From Gemmatimonadaceae bacterium (GTDB taxonomy: Bacteria > Gemmatimonadota > Gemmatimonadetes > Gemmatimonadales > Gemmatimonadaceae), in contig JANYIN010000126.1 in assembly GCA_025362035.1 (NCBI GenBank), forward strand, positions 34,527-98,526: a stretch of DNA of 64,000 bases, given 5' to 3'. A program made the position numbers and the translations under genes. The notes beneath the pieces are model-generated. The model worked only from the letters and a program-made list of their open reading frames with translations, was not told the DNA's origin and did not search any database. Below are positions 17,024-26,326 of this stretch, piece by piece. The first letter of the stretch is position 1; every line of letters starts with the position of its first letter.

Positions 17024-18175
17024 GTGTCGTACTCTCGCCGCAGCTTCTTTCAAATCGCGGGCGCAGGTGCCGTTGGATCGATCTTCGTGCCGCTCGTTTC
17101 CGGTCGCGGGCTCGAGGCCCTGACGCTTGGCGGTCGGCACGGCGATGATGAAAGGACGCTTGTGCCCGGCGCCATTCGACTGAACAGCAACGAGAATCCG
17201 AATGGACCGGGCAAGGCGGCCTTCGACGGCATCAGTGCCGCGTTTGGCGAGGCCAATCGGTATCCGCGTGCGTCGGAGGCGAGTCTTCGGTCGGCGATTG
17301 GCGAAGCCTTTCACCTGACGCCAGCACACGTGCAACTCGGTTGCGGTTCGACCGACATTCTGCGCGCGAGCGTATACGCGTACACCGGGCCCGATCGGCC
17401 GCTTGTTGTGGCGTCTCCGACCTTCGAGAGCCCCGGTAATGACGCCAAACGAATCGGCACGCCGGTGCGCGAAGTCCCTGTGACAGGAGACCTCAGGCTG
17501 GATCTCGACGCGATGGCTGCTGCGGCGCACGGCGCGGGACTGGTGTACCTGTGCAATCCAAACAATCCGACGTCCACCGTACACGGCAGCGAGCCTGTGC
17601 GACAGTTCGTGGCGCGAGTGTCGAAGGAGTCTCCCGCGACGACGATATTGATCGACGAGGCGTACCACGAGTACGTCGATGATCCTGCCTACGCAACGGC
17701 GGTTCCGCTGGCGACGGAAGGCCCGCGCGTGATCGTCGCGCGGACCTTTTCAAAGGTGTACGGCCTGGCGGGAATGCGCGTCGGCTATGCGCTCGCGCAG
17801 CCTGGGACCATCCAGGCGATCGGGGCGTACACGCTGCCAAACGCGCTGAACGAGCTGGGCCTGTGCGGCGCTATGGCCGCGCTCACCGCGACGGCACACG
17901 TCGAGCAGCAGCGCATGCTGAATCGCGCGGCCCGGGCATTCACGGTCAAGGCACTCGCCGACGCAGGATTCCCCGCCGCCGACACACAGGCCAATTTTCT
18001 GATGGTGAACCTTCGGCGCGACGCGCAGCCATTCCGCGAGGCGTGCAAGCGCGACGGCGTGCTGGTGGGTCGGCCGTTTCCGCCACTCGGGACGTACTGC
18101 CGCATTTCAATCGGCACCATGGACGAGATGCGGCAGGGCGTAGAAGTGTTCAAGCGGGCATTGGCGACGGCGTAG
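17024..18175 (+). CDS. Tat-exported histidinol-phosphate aminotransferase-like PLP enzyme
   Basis: The 383-residue protein starts MSYSRRSFFQIAGAGAVGS, a twin-arginine signal, so a PLP enzyme is predicted to be exported folded with its cofactor. The rest is a class-II/HisC-type aminotransferase fold: IRLNSNENPNGP, QLGCGSTDILRASV, YLCNPNNPTS, IDEAYHEYVDD and the PLP lysine in ARTFSKVYGLAGMRVGYALA. All are in the normal order and there is no sign of decay. HisC normally makes histidinol phosphate in the cytoplasm; no other his gene is nearby. The role is therefore likely not histidine synthesis but transamination of some amino acid or amine in the periplasm. GTG 17024 is preferred because of a GGGAGG site 5 bases upstream. 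Confidence 0.9.
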   Translation: MSYSRRSFFQIAGAGAVGSIFVPLVSGRGLEALTLGGRHGDDERTLVPGAIRLNSNENPNGPGKAAFDGISAAFGEANRYPRASEASLRSAIGEAFHLTPAHVQLGCGSTDILRASVYAYTGPDRPLVVASPTFESPGNDAKRIGTPVREVPVTGDLRLDLDAMAAAAHGAGLVYLCNPNNPTSTVHGSEPVRQFVARVSKESPATTILIDEAYHEYVDDPAYATAVPLATEGPRVIVARTFSKVYGLAGMRVGYALAQPGTIQAIGAYTLPNALNELGLCGAMAALTATAHVEQQRMLNRAARAFTVKALADAGFPAADTQANFLMVNLRRDAQPFREACKRDGVLVGRPFPPLGTYCRISIGTMDEMRQGVEVFKRALATA

Positions 18176-18258
18176 CCACCAGGTTCAACGAACACACCAG
18201 GTTCGGCGCGAATTCACGTTCCTCGACTGGATTGACGTTACTATTGTAGTTGTATACG

Positions 18259-20172
18259 CTATCGTCGTTCCCACGCGTTGTTCGTGCGGTTGTAGTCGGG
18301 TAAGACTCGCCGGGGATCTACCTCGACTTTCCGCACGCGCTTCGCGGTGGGCACGTGATAGACGAAGACCTTGCCAAGGTTCCACATTTCCACGGGCAGT
18401 CTCACGGTGTCGGAGAGGCCGTCATCGTAGGTGATGCGTAACTCGGCGGGCATGGTCATCGTGCCACGGTTCGAGAGATGGATGACCGCGTGGCCCGCGC
18501 TGTCTGTGGTCACGGAATCCACCGCCTGATCGAGACGGGCGGTGGTGAATACCCAGTCGCGCCAGAACCAGTCGAGATCCATGCCAGACGCATCGCGCAT
18601 CAGGCGGAAGAAATCCGCCGGCGTCGGATGCTTGAACGCCCACGTACGGATGTAATCGCGGAACGCGGCATCGAAACGCTCTTCCCCGAGCACTTCGAAG
18701 CGAAGCGTCTGGAGCATGAGTGCCGGCTTCTCATAACCCACCCACATGAGGTCGCGCACCTCGGTGGGATTCGTGATGAGCGGCTGTTCCTGTCCGGGCT
18801 TCGTGTGCTCCGCGGCCAGATGCAGCGGATTCACTTCGATGGTGTCACCGTACGGCGTACCCTTGAAGTATTCCGCCGCGTTGTGAAGATCGATGAATGT
18901 GTTGAAGCCCTCGTCCATCCACGGATATAGGCGCTCGTTGGATCCCACGATCATCGGAAACCACTCGTGGCCGAACTCGTGTGCCAGATCCCACTGCTGC
19001 GTCTCGCGTGACGAGTTGTTGGGCACGAAGGTGAGCATCGGGTACTCCATGCCCTGCACGGGCCCTTCGACCGTGGTAGCGTGAGAATAGGGGTACGGAT
19101 ACCACTGATCGCTGAAGTATTTGATCGCGCCGCGCGCCATCCGGTGGGCTTCCGGCCACTTGTCCGCCGACGGCCGATACAACGTCTCGATCAGGATGCC
19201 ATTGACGTTGCTCGCCTCCCAGATCCAGTTGGGTGCGGCGGCCCAGGCAAAGTCGCGCACGTTGGCGGCGGTGAAGTGCCACGTGAAGGGGTGGTGTCCC
19301 GGTCGCGTCCACCTCGGATCACCTGCTTGCTCCCGCGGGATGATCGACACCGCACTGTCCGTCGTATGAGCGAGCGCGAGGAGCTTCTGCTCCGCGACGG
19401 TGAGCACGACGGTCGGATTCCTGAGTTCGCCGGTCGCCGCGACGATGTAGCTGGCTGGCACCGTCAGCTCGACGTCGAAATTGCCGTATTCCAGGTAGAA
19501 CTCACCCGCGCCGATATAGGGCTCGTGATTCCAGCCGCGCACGTCGTCGTAGACGACCATCCGCGGATACCATTGTGCCATCTCGACCAGCGCCCCGTCG
19601 CGACCCATGCGTCCCACGCCCTGTTCGGGTACGGTGAAGTGCCAGGTGAACTCCAGTTCCACTGTGGCGCCCGGTGCAAGTGGCTTCGGGAGATCGACAC
19701 GCATGGTGGTGCCATAGTTGGTGCGCTTCGCGTCGACGCCGTTGACCTTCGCAGACTCCATCGTCGGACGTCCGGTGAACCCGCCGCACGAGAAGTCGAA
19801 GCTGATGTCGCCGAACACGAGAGGCGGCTGGTTCAGGACGTTCGTGATACTGTTTGGCGCGCAGATGTTCTGTTCCACGAACAGCCACAGGTACGGCAGC
19901 GCGTCGGGAGAGCGATTGCTGTAGCGAATCGTCTCGTGTCCACGAAGCTCATTCTTGGACGAATCCAGCGACGCCGTGATGCGGTAGTCCACCCGCTGCT
20001 GCCAATAGCGCGGCCCCGGGCGGCCAGCCCCGGTGCGCTGTTCGTTGGGCGCGGGAAGGTCGAGGCGCCGGAAGGGCGAACTGTCCGCCACCGACGCGGA
20101 CTGCGCACGGAGCGCAGGCCTGCAGGCGAAGAAGGCGAGACATCCGACGAACACGCGGTAACGGGCTTGCAT
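18259..20172 (-). CDS. M1-family zinc metallopeptidase, exported
   Basis: The 637-residue protein has a signal peptide (FVGCLAFFACRPALRAQS) and an M1 aminopeptidase body. The zinc site HEFGH is at residues 398-402, with Glu421 as third ligand (HExxH-x18-E, in WMDEGFNTF). The region MEYPMLTFV is in the place of the usual GAMEN motif (here GMEYP), which is known to vary in this M1 branch. The N-terminal beta domain (HETIRYSNRSPDALPYLWLFVEQN) resembles peptidases of the ERAP/LTA4H-like secreted bacterial group. ATG 20172 is preferred over GTG 20181. It is divergent from the DinB-fold gene. Probable job: aminopeptidase digestion of peptides outside the cytoplasm. Confidence 0.93.
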   Translation of the reverse strand: MQARYRVFVGCLAFFACRPALRAQSASVADSSPFRRLDLPAPNEQRTGAGRPGPRYWQQRVDYRITASLDSSKNELRGHETIRYSNRSPDALPYLWLFVEQNICAPNSITNVLNQPPLVFGDISFDFSCGGFTGRPTMESAKVNGVDAKRTNYGTTMRVDLPKPLAPGATVELEFTWHFTVPEQGVGRMGRDGALVEMAQWYPRMVVYDDVRGWNHEPYIGAGEFYLEYGNFDVELTVPASYIVAATGELRNPTVVLTVAEQKLLALAHTTDSAVSIIPREQAGDPRWTRPGHHPFTWHFTAANVRDFAWAAAPNWIWEASNVNGILIETLYRPSADKWPEAHRMARGAIKYFSDQWYPYPYSHATTVEGPVQGMEYPMLTFVPNNSSRETQQWDLAHEFGHEWFPMIVGSNERLYPWMDEGFNTFIDLHNAAEYFKGTPYGDTIEVNPLHLAAEHTKPGQEQPLITNPTEVRDLMWVGYEKPALMLQTLRFEVLGEERFDAAFRDYIRTWAFKHPTPADFFRLMRDASGMDLDWFWRDWVFTTARLDQAVDSVTTDSAGHAVIHLSNRGTMTMPAELRITYDDGLSDTVRLPVEMWNLGKVFVYHVPTAKRVRKVEVDPRRVLPDYNRTNNAWERR

Positions 20173-20310
20173 GCGATGCACGAATCGAAGGGGGTGAGAA
20201 CATCGGGTATAACGATCTTGCCGTCGTCGATAAATGGTGCGACGAGCGCCCTGGCGCCAGCAGCCCGACCGCTGCGTATTTCACACTCACCCCTTTTCCG
20301 GAGTCTGCTC

Positions 20311-20895
20311 GTGTCTCGTCACCTCTCCAACGCTCACATGCGCTCCTTCATGCCCGTGATCCTGGCAGTCTCCTTCGCCGCTCCATCGCACCTCGCGCGG
20401 GCCCAGGATGCGCTCGACGCCAAATCCGTCGCACACCTGCGGACTCAGTATGCGAACGATCTCGACACCGTGCACGTGAAGATCCTCGCTCTTGCCAACG
20501 CGATTCCGGCGGAGAAATACACCTGGCGCCCAGCGCCCGGCGTGCGCTCGATTTCGGAAGTGCTGATGCACTGTGCCGGCGAGTGGTACTACTACGTGCC
20601 CGGCTCGGTCGGCAAGAAACCGCCGGCCGATTTCGGCGTCCCCAAGGAAGCCCTTCCGAAGCTCGAAAAGACGACGGCCAAGGCCGACGTCATCGCCCAG
20701 CTCAACAAGTCGTGGGCGCACTCGAAGACCGAGCTGGCGGCCGCTGATCCCACGACGCTCACGGGAAAGTACAAGCCGTGGGGAATCACGTTCGACCAGG
20801 CAGCGTTCAGCATGTCGGGGGACATGCACGAACACCTCGGACAGTTGATCACGTATGCGCGCTCCATCGGCGTCAAACCGCCATGGAGCAAGTAA
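20311..20895 (+). CDS. Exported DinB-fold (YfiT/DinB_2-like) protein
   Basis: The 194-residue product has a signal peptide (MPVILAVSFAAPSHLARAQ) followed by a four-helix DinB-like bundle. Candidate metal-binding His residues are in EVLMHCAGEWYYY and GDMHEHLGQLITYAR, in the positions used by DinB-family proteins. Its C-terminal segment IGVKPPWSK is also typical of this family in this group of bacteria. DinB-fold proteins include thiol S-transferases, but many have no known activity. GTG 20311 is chosen because GGAG lies 7 bases upstream; ATG 20338 is an alternative. It is convergent with the large propeller-amidohydrolase gene, with a hairpin in between. Confidence 0.85.
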   Translation: MSRHLSNAHMRSFMPVILAVSFAAPSHLARAQDALDAKSVAHLRTQYANDLDTVHVKILALANAIPAEKYTWRPAPGVRSISEVLMHCAGEWYYYVPGSVGKKPPADFGVPKEALPKLEKTTAKADVIAQLNKSWAHSKTELAAADPTTLTGKYKPWGITFDQAAFSMSGDMHEHLGQLITYARSIGVKPPWSK

Positions 20896-20915
20896 CGGCC
20901 ACTGCCAACGATCGC

Positions 20916-20953
20916 GCCGACACTGGGCCGTTTGCCCGTGCTCCAGTGTCGGC
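20916..20953. terminator. Hairpin between convergent genes, likely bidirectional terminator
   Basis: An 11-base inverted repeat (GCCGACACTGG at 20916-20926 and CCAGTGTCGGC at 20943-20953) encloses a 16-base loop. It sits in the 90-base gap between the DinB-fold gene and the convergent propeller-amidohydrolase gene. There is no T-tract on either side, so it would be a non-classical terminator or an mRNA-end stabiliser. Confidence 0.6.
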
Positions 20954-20985
20954 CCACCCGGTCGCGTGCGGCGTGGTCTGGTCTC

Positions 20986-23900
20986 CTACCGGATCCCCGC
21001 TCCAACGACCGGCGCCGAATAGCTCCACGGCTGCACTGCCAACTTCTTCTGCCGCGGATAGATCTCGTCCAGCGTATTTCCGTCGAACAGCCGTCCATTC
21101 ACCATCACCATCGAGATGGAATTGCTGTTCCTGATATTCATCAGAGGATCGCGATCGAGCACCAGCAGATCCGCCATCTTGCCGACCTCCAGCGAACCGA
21201 TGTCCTGGGAGAGCCCGATGGCCTCCGCGCCGACGATGGTTGCGGCCCGCAAGGCATCATGCGTGGAGAGTCCGCCGCTCTGCAGCAGCCACAGCTCCCA
21301 GTGCATACCCAGACCCTGCAACTGCCCGTGACTGCCCACGCCGATCCGTCCACCAGCGGCGACTGTCTTCGCGATGTCCTGCGCGTGCTGCCACATGGCG
21401 TACTCCTCCTTCACGGCAAACCCGGCGGGTCCGGGCGCGTTGCCGACGCCCCGTCGACGAATCTTCGTGTCGAAGTCCACGGGATGCGTGAAGTGGCGCA
21501 GCTTGGCGTCCCCGAGCAGATCCTCGGTCTGATAGAACCATCCCTCGCCGAAGGGTCCGCCATATTCCACGATGAGCGTAGGTGTATTCGTCACGCCGGT
21601 CGCCTTGTACCACTGGAACACGTCGTCGTACTTCGGCGTGATGGGCAGGGTATGTTCGATGCCGGGATAGCCATCGATGCCGTGCGTCATGTTGAGCTTG
21701 AAGTCCAGTCCTCCCTCTGTCGTGGGCATGATGCCAAGCTCCTTGGCAGCCATGATAATCCACTGACGCTGCTGCCGATTGCCGCTCAAGTACATCTTGA
21801 GCGTTTTCGTATCGTAGTACTTCGCGTAGCGCGACAGGATTTGACGCGCATGATCGAGATCGCGCACGGGTTCGCCCGCAAAGACGCCGGGCCCGGTCGT
21901 GTAGATGCGCGGGCCCACCATGTCGGCGGTGACCACGCGATCGCCGTACGTGAGAAAATCCGTCGTGGCCGTCTGCGGATCACGCGTCGTGGTCGTGCCG
22001 TACGCCAGCGTGGTGAGGTACTGCCATGTCTGCGTGTTGTGGATCTGCGGCGTGAGCCACTGGGGGTGATAGTGAACATCCACCATGCCGGGCATGATGA
22101 CTTTGCCGCTCACGTCGATCACCTTTGCGTCCGTCGGAATCGTGACGCTGCCGCGCGGCCCGATCGCGACGATGCGATTGTCGTGCACCACGATGTCTGC
22201 GTTCTCGATGATCTCATGATCCTTCATCGTAATCGTCTTTGCTCCGCGAAATACGGCGCTCCCCCGCGGCGTGTCACGCGTTGCGGCCACGTTGATGCGC
22301 GTTTCAGCCGGCTTGTAGCCGGGCGTGACCGGTTTCCTGCCTCCCGTCGTGTCCTTCGCCAGCGAGTCGGCACGCGCGAGGCTGTCCTTCTTCGCGGGAT
22401 CGAGGCGCAACGTTGCCTTGAGCCGTGCGTCGGCCTTCAGTGAATCGTCCACGGCCTTTCCACGATCCAGATCGTACGTCCATAGCGCGTTGCCGAGGGA
22501 CCACATGACTCTCTTGCCGTCGCTGCTCCAAGTGGGAAACTCACCCCCGATCTCATTCAGCTTCTTTACTGGCACCGGCGCGCTTGCAGGGTCGGCGACG
22601 GACACCGTGGGAGGGATCGCACCAGCCTCGGGAATCGTGACGGTGTAGAGGTCCATGCCCACGACGGCCAGTGCCTTGTCGCCCTTGGGCGCCATGAGCA
22701 CGAGCGAGGCTGGCGGCGGCTGCGGCGGAGTGGGCTCCGTGGGGTCGAGGGTGGATGGGAGGTCGATGTCGAGGGGCCGCGCCGCGCGGCCTCCGATCCA
22801 GTGCCTGCCCACCGCCGCGTCGAGTCCCGCGTCCAGAGTCATCGGCGATCCACCCGCGCCAGGAGGCAGCGGGCCAGTCACTTTCAGATGCGTCTTGAGA
22901 TCTGTGCCGTCCCAGCGAAACGACACGAGGCCGTCGCGCCCGTACGCATAGATGCGATCGGGATTCGAGGCGAAGTGGGGATTCCCCATGCCGCTGGTGG
23001 GCATGATGACGGTGACGGGGCCCCCAGCCGCCGGCGTCCACACGAACTCCGCGGCGACCGGACCAAAGAATGCGGCACCGGCCTCCTGCATTTCGCGCGA
23101 CGCGGCGCGAACCGCGACTACCCGATCGCCGGTCGGTGACCACGCGAGGTCCGCATACAGTCCGCCTGAGGTGAGCAGCCTGATACTCCATGCGTTTCGG
23201 TTGTCCAGGGTGGCGCGCATCACCTGTCCCCCCTTCGCATCCGACCAGGTGACGTAGGCCAGCGATCGGGAATCCGGTGACCACGCCGGACCGAACTCAC
23301 CGATGTCGCTCCTGCTCACGCGCTGCGGCGTGCCGCTCGGGAGGTCGACGACATACAGGCGGTCCATCGACGAGAAGGCGAGCTTGCTGCCGTCCGGCGA
23401 GAGCGCAATGTCACGGATCTGCTTTGCGGTAAACGACGACCCGGTGTCCACGCGGTACGCGAACTTCACTTCAGGTCCCATCTCCAGCTTGACCTCGGCC
23501 TCGAACGGGATTTTCGCGGGCGCGCTCCGGTCCACCGGCACGCGCCAGATCTCACCGCCGTAGGAGATGATGATCGCCTTCGAGTCGGGAGTGAACGAAT
23601 AGCCCGGATACGCGTCCATGGGGGCGCGTGATTCCGTTTCGTCCCGCTGCACGGGATAGGCGAGCCAGTCCTCCTCTTGCGTTTCGAGGTTGCGTAAGCG
23701 GATACCCGTCTTCGTCTCGAAACGCGCGGCGTACGCGAGGTATTTGCCGTCCTTCGACAAGGCGGGCCGAAACGCTGAACCGAAGCGCGTCGACATCTGC
23801 GAGGTGCGCCCTGTCTCGCGATCCCAGAGGTAGAGCTGATATTGCGGACCGACGGCATTGTACTGCCAGTCGCCAGTGCGAGCCGCGTACCAGACATATC

Positions 23901-24492
23901 GCTGATCCTTGCCGTACGCCGCACCGAGTTGCTTGAGAGCCGGGGCCAGCGCTGGCGTTGCCGTGAGGGGGACGCCTTTGCCGCCGTCCACGTTGAACAT
24001 CCACAACTTTGCCGTCCCGAACAAACCGCCGGAACGCGAGGCGACGACGTATTCACCGTCCGGCGTCCACGTCGGCGACACATACATGTTTGTGTTTCCG
24101 GTGGTGAGCGCAGTGGTGTCGGTGCCGTCCGCGTTCATCAGCCAGAGGTTCTCGCCGCCCGATCGATCGGAGACGAACACGATCTTCGTGCCATCCGGCG
24201 AATAGCGTGGCTGAGCGTCGTATGCCATCCCATGCGTGAGCGCCGTTGCCTTCCCGCCGGCGATCGGCATCGTGTAGAGATCGCCGAGCAGGTCGAAGAC
24301 AATCGTCTTGCCATCCGGCGAGACATCGAGAGAGATCCACGTGCCCTTCGTGGTCGTGAAGGTGTGGGTCCGTGCGGTCTTGAGCGGCAGGCCGGTGGCG
24401 GGAGGAGTCGCGGGCCCACCTTGGCCGTGCGCCGTGAACGAGGCAGGCGCGAACAGCGCCAGCGCGAGCGGGACGAAAAGGCGTCGAAACAT
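20986..24492 (-). CDS. Secreted TolB-like beta-propeller fused to an amidohydrolase
   Basis: The 1168-residue protein starts with a signal peptide (FVPLALALFAPASFTAHGQ). Residues ~45-640 contain repeated PD40/TolB-type blades such as LDVSPDGKTIVFDLLGDLYT, PRYSPDGTKIVFVSDRSGG, IALSPDGSKLAFSSMDRLYV and PAWSPDSRSLAYVTW. The last ~430 residues are an amidohydrolase with VIMPGMVDVHYHPQW (HxH metal pair), GTTTTRDP, a GSHGQLQG segment and the closing IGSLEVGKMADLLVLDRDP. The combination is known as a recurring architecture in several phyla. Length is typical. The enzyme is likely a periplasmic or extracellular metal-dependent hydrolase of a cyclic amide, dipeptide or similar bond. It is transcribed after the lactonase-like gene (62-base gap). 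Confidence 0.9.
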   Translation of the reverse strand: MFRRLFVPLALALFAPASFTAHGQGGPATPPATGLPLKTARTHTFTTTKGTWISLDVSPDGKTIVFDLLGDLYTMPIAGGKATALTHGMAYDAQPRYSPDGTKIVFVSDRSGGENLWLMNADGTDTTALTTGNTNMYVSPTWTPDGEYVVASRSGGLFGTAKLWMFNVDGGKGVPLTATPALAPALKQLGAAYGKDQRYVWYAARTGDWQYNAVGPQYQLYLWDRETGRTSQMSTRFGSAFRPALSKDGKYLAYAARFETKTGIRLRNLETQEEDWLAYPVQRDETESRAPMDAYPGYSFTPDSKAIIISYGGEIWRVPVDRSAPAKIPFEAEVKLEMGPEVKFAYRVDTGSSFTAKQIRDIALSPDGSKLAFSSMDRLYVVDLPSGTPQRVSRSDIGEFGPAWSPDSRSLAYVTWSDAKGGQVMRATLDNRNAWSIRLLTSGGLYADLAWSPTGDRVVAVRAASREMQEAGAAFFGPVAAEFVWTPAAGGPVTVIMPTSGMGNPHFASNPDRIYAYGRDGLVSFRWDGTDLKTHLKVTGPLPPGAGGSPMTLDAGLDAAVGRHWIGGRAARPLDIDLPSTLDPTEPTPPQPPPASLVLMAPKGDKALAVVGMDLYTVTIPEAGAIPPTVSVADPASAPVPVKKLNEIGGEFPTWSSDGKRVMWSLGNALWTYDLDRGKAVDDSLKADARLKATLRLDPAKKDSLARADSLAKDTTGGRKPVTPGYKPAETRINVAATRDTPRGSAVFRGAKTITMKDHEIIENADIVVHDNRIVAIGPRGSVTIPTDAKVIDVSGKVIMPGMVDVHYHPQWLTPQIHNTQTWQYLTTLAYGTTTTRDPQTATTDFLTYGDRVVTADMVGPRIYTTGPGVFAGEPVRDLDHARQILSRYAKYYDTKTLKMYLSGNRQQRQWIIMAAKELGIMPTTEGGLDFKLNMTHGIDGYPGIEHTLPITPKYDDVFQWYKATGVTNTPTLIVEYGGPFGEGWFYQTEDLLGDAKLRHFTHPVDFDTKIRRRGVGNAPGPAGFAVKEEYAMWQHAQDIAKTVAAGGRIGVGSHGQLQGLGMHWELWLLQSGGLSTHDALRAATIVGAEAIGLSQDIGSLEVGKMADLLVLDRDPLMNIRNSNSISMVMVNGRLFDGNTLDEIYPRQKKLAVQPWSYSAPVVGAGIR

Positions 24493-24554
24493 AGGTTGAT
24501 TCGATCGAAGGGGGGAGGAACCAACGAATCCGGGCGCGGCGGGCCCAGGAAAAG

Positions 24555-25412
24555 CTACTGAATTCTTGCGATCCCGTTACCCGGCAACGGAAACCGAACG
24601 AACACGTCTGGATCATGGCCCGGCACGATTAGCCGGAGTGTTGTCGCCAGCACGCCCATCCGATCCTGGGCCCGCAGATTCGACTCCGCGTCCAGTGTCT
24701 GCGCTATCGGCGTGCGTTTCGCGAGGTTCTCATACAGGTACGCGTTATCCGATGCTAGAACGATCGTGCTCCCAGCGGTGCGCACCCCGACGTACTGTGA
24801 GGCGAACGTGTGCTTCCCGCCAGTGTAGACGGTGACACCCGACATGATCTCCTGGGCATCGCCATCCACCAGCCGCACTCGGCCCGCGCGATCGAGGCCG
24901 AACAGCATTGCTGCATCCAGTGAATCCACCGCGCGATCGATCGGGCGGCCGAGGTCACCGATGTGATGCGCGTATTCCGCGCGCTGAATCCAGATTCGCG
25001 CCTTCGGAAAAAGATCGACGCCGTCCATGTGATCCCAATGGACATGCGAGACAATGATGTCGGTGATATCTCCGGGCGTGAGGCCGAGCGCACGCACGGC
25101 GTCAGATGGCTTCCGGTAGTCAGCTGGCGTCCAGCGCGTCATGAACTTGTCGCGATAAAAGCCCGCGTCCGCCAACACGATGGTACCGTCGGAGCGCTTG
25201 ATCAGCCAGAAGGTCAGCGCGACGTCCATGCGCCGCGCGGTGTCTGCGCCCGCCACGAGCGATGCGACGGGAAAGTTGCGGAGCGTGCCGTAGCGGATGG
25301 CATAGACGTCGGTGTTGAGAACAGGCATCGCGGCGCGTGGGGTGGGCGCGTGCGCACACGCCGCGAGCAGCACGACCGCGGTAGCGAGCACCGCGCCGAG
25401 CGCGCGCACCAC
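24555..25412 (-). CDS. Metallo-beta-lactamase-fold lipoprotein, N-acyl-homoserine-lactonase-like
   Basis: From GTG 25412 the product has 285 residues with a lipoprotein signal ending LLAAC. The metal motif is SHVHWDHMDG (HxHxDH), followed by a His in TGGKHTFASQY, Asp in LASDNAYLYENL and a His in LIVPGHDPDVF, which completes the two-metal set. The spacing and the SDNAYLYENL segment match the AttM/AhlA lactonase branch. A substrate such as an acyl homoserine lactone or another lactone is possible but not shown. The frame is open up to ATG 25460, which would overlap the preceding gene by 43 bases; the GTG at 25412 gives a textbook lipoprotein signal. It sits in a same-strand group with two envelope genes. 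Confidence 0.85.
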   Translation of the reverse strand: MVRALGAVLATAVVLLAACAHAPTPRAAMPVLNTDVYAIRYGTLRNFPVASLVAGADTARRMDVALTFWLIKRSDGTIVLADAGFYRDKFMTRWTPADYRKPSDAVRALGLTPGDITDIIVSHVHWDHMDGVDLFPKARIWIQRAEYAHHIGDLGRPIDRAVDSLDAAMLFGLDRAGRVRLVDGDAQEIMSGVTVYTGGKHTFASQYVGVRTAGSTIVLASDNAYLYENLAKRTPIAQTLDAESNLRAQDRMGVLATTLRLIVPGHDPDVFVRFPLPGNGIARIQ

Positions 25413-25417
25413 GGGTA

Positions 25418-26206
25418 CTAGCCGCACGTCGAAGTGCCCGTCGACAGGTCGATGGTGCATTGCTGCGCCAGTCCTCCGATGGTCACGATTGCGGCAACCT
25501 TACTGGTGCCGTTGAACGTCAAGGTCACATGCATCGTGATTGCGGGGCTTTTCGCGCCATCCAACGACGTGAGATCCTCGGTAATCGTTCCGGAGAGCGG
25601 CCACGTATTACCGCCCGATATCGATGGGGGCAGCACGAGATTCGACATCGACATCGACATCGTCACGTCGAACGAGGTCGGTGGCGTGGGCGGAACGGAA
25701 GTTGTCATGACGGTCATGTGCGTCGTCATTGCTCCGTTGAGCACATGGGTGCTCGTCAGGAGGCCGCTCAACGTCATGTCCAGCTGCTGGTCAATCGTCA
25801 GCGTGGACATCCCCGTCGGTGATGGCGTGCCCGCGATGGTGGACTTGAGGTGTACGGCAGCCGTGGCGTTCGCGTCGAACTGCGACTGCGGCTTGCCGGA
25901 GGCGTCGAGCAACGTGAATGACTGGGTGATGGTCAGACCGTTCGAGGTCGTCGCGGGACACGCAAAGCTCTGCAATGTCGCGCTATAGACGCAATTGCTG
26001 GCGACGGGCCCGCCGATGGAGAGCGCCCGCGACTTGTCGCCAACTGACGACGCGGCCGACATCCACGGCAGCGACATCTCGCTGAGGACCTGGCTCAGCG
26101 TCGTGGTCCGCTGCGTCGACGGCCCGACGGGTGAATCAGACGAGCACGCCCCCACCAGCACCGTGAGCGCGAGCATGGTGGCGACGGCGGTTCGACGAGT
26201 GGACAT
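25418..26206 (-). CDS. Hypothetical lipoprotein
   Basis: The 262-residue protein starts at ATG 26206 with AAGAGGTG 6-13 bases upstream and has a lipobox ending VLVGAC (Cys at residue ~21). The mature part is Ser/Thr-rich and predicted mostly beta, with TMSMSMSN from a short in-frame DNA repeat and two Cys pairs (NCVYSATLQSFACP, QQCTIDLSTGTSTCG) that could form disulfides. I do not recognise the family. It ends 5 bases before the start chosen for the lactonase-like gene, so the two are likely co-transcribed. Confidence 0.65.
   Translation of the reverse strand: MSTRRTAVATMLALTVLVGACSSDSPVGPSTQRTTTLSQVLSEMSLPWMSAASSVGDKSRALSIGGPVASNCVYSATLQSFACPATTSNGLTITQSFTLLDASGKPQSQFDANATAAVHLKSTIAGTPSPTGMSTLTIDQQLDMTLSGLLTSTHVLNGAMTTHMTVMTTSVPPTPPTSFDVTMSMSMSNLVLPPSISGGNTWPLSGTITEDLTSLDGAKSPAITMHVTLTFNGTSKVAAIVTIGGLAQQCTIDLSTGTSTCG
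25643..25660. repeat. Three tandem copies of CGACAT inside a lipoprotein gene
   Basis: Three perfect 6-base units encode a Met-Ser repeat in the lipoprotein. This could change copy number in frame by slippage; three units is too few for strong phase variation. Confidence 0.6.
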
Positions 26207-26326
26207 GGTAGCACCTCTTGGGCGAGGACGTTCGGTTAGTATACCGTCCGCCCGTGCCCGCGACAGGCAGACGTCAACCGCGGCACCCCACACGGTCCAG
26301 CAATCGCGAGCGGGCCGCCGCTCACG

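Noticed and set aside
17024..18175. A histidine biosynthesis operon around the HisC-like gene
   Set aside because: No other his gene is near and the protein has a Tat signal.
19081..20310. N-terminal extension of the DinB-fold frame from 19081
   Set aside because: The upstream 410 codons are antisense to the M1 peptidase; GTG 20311 with its GGAG site is the start.
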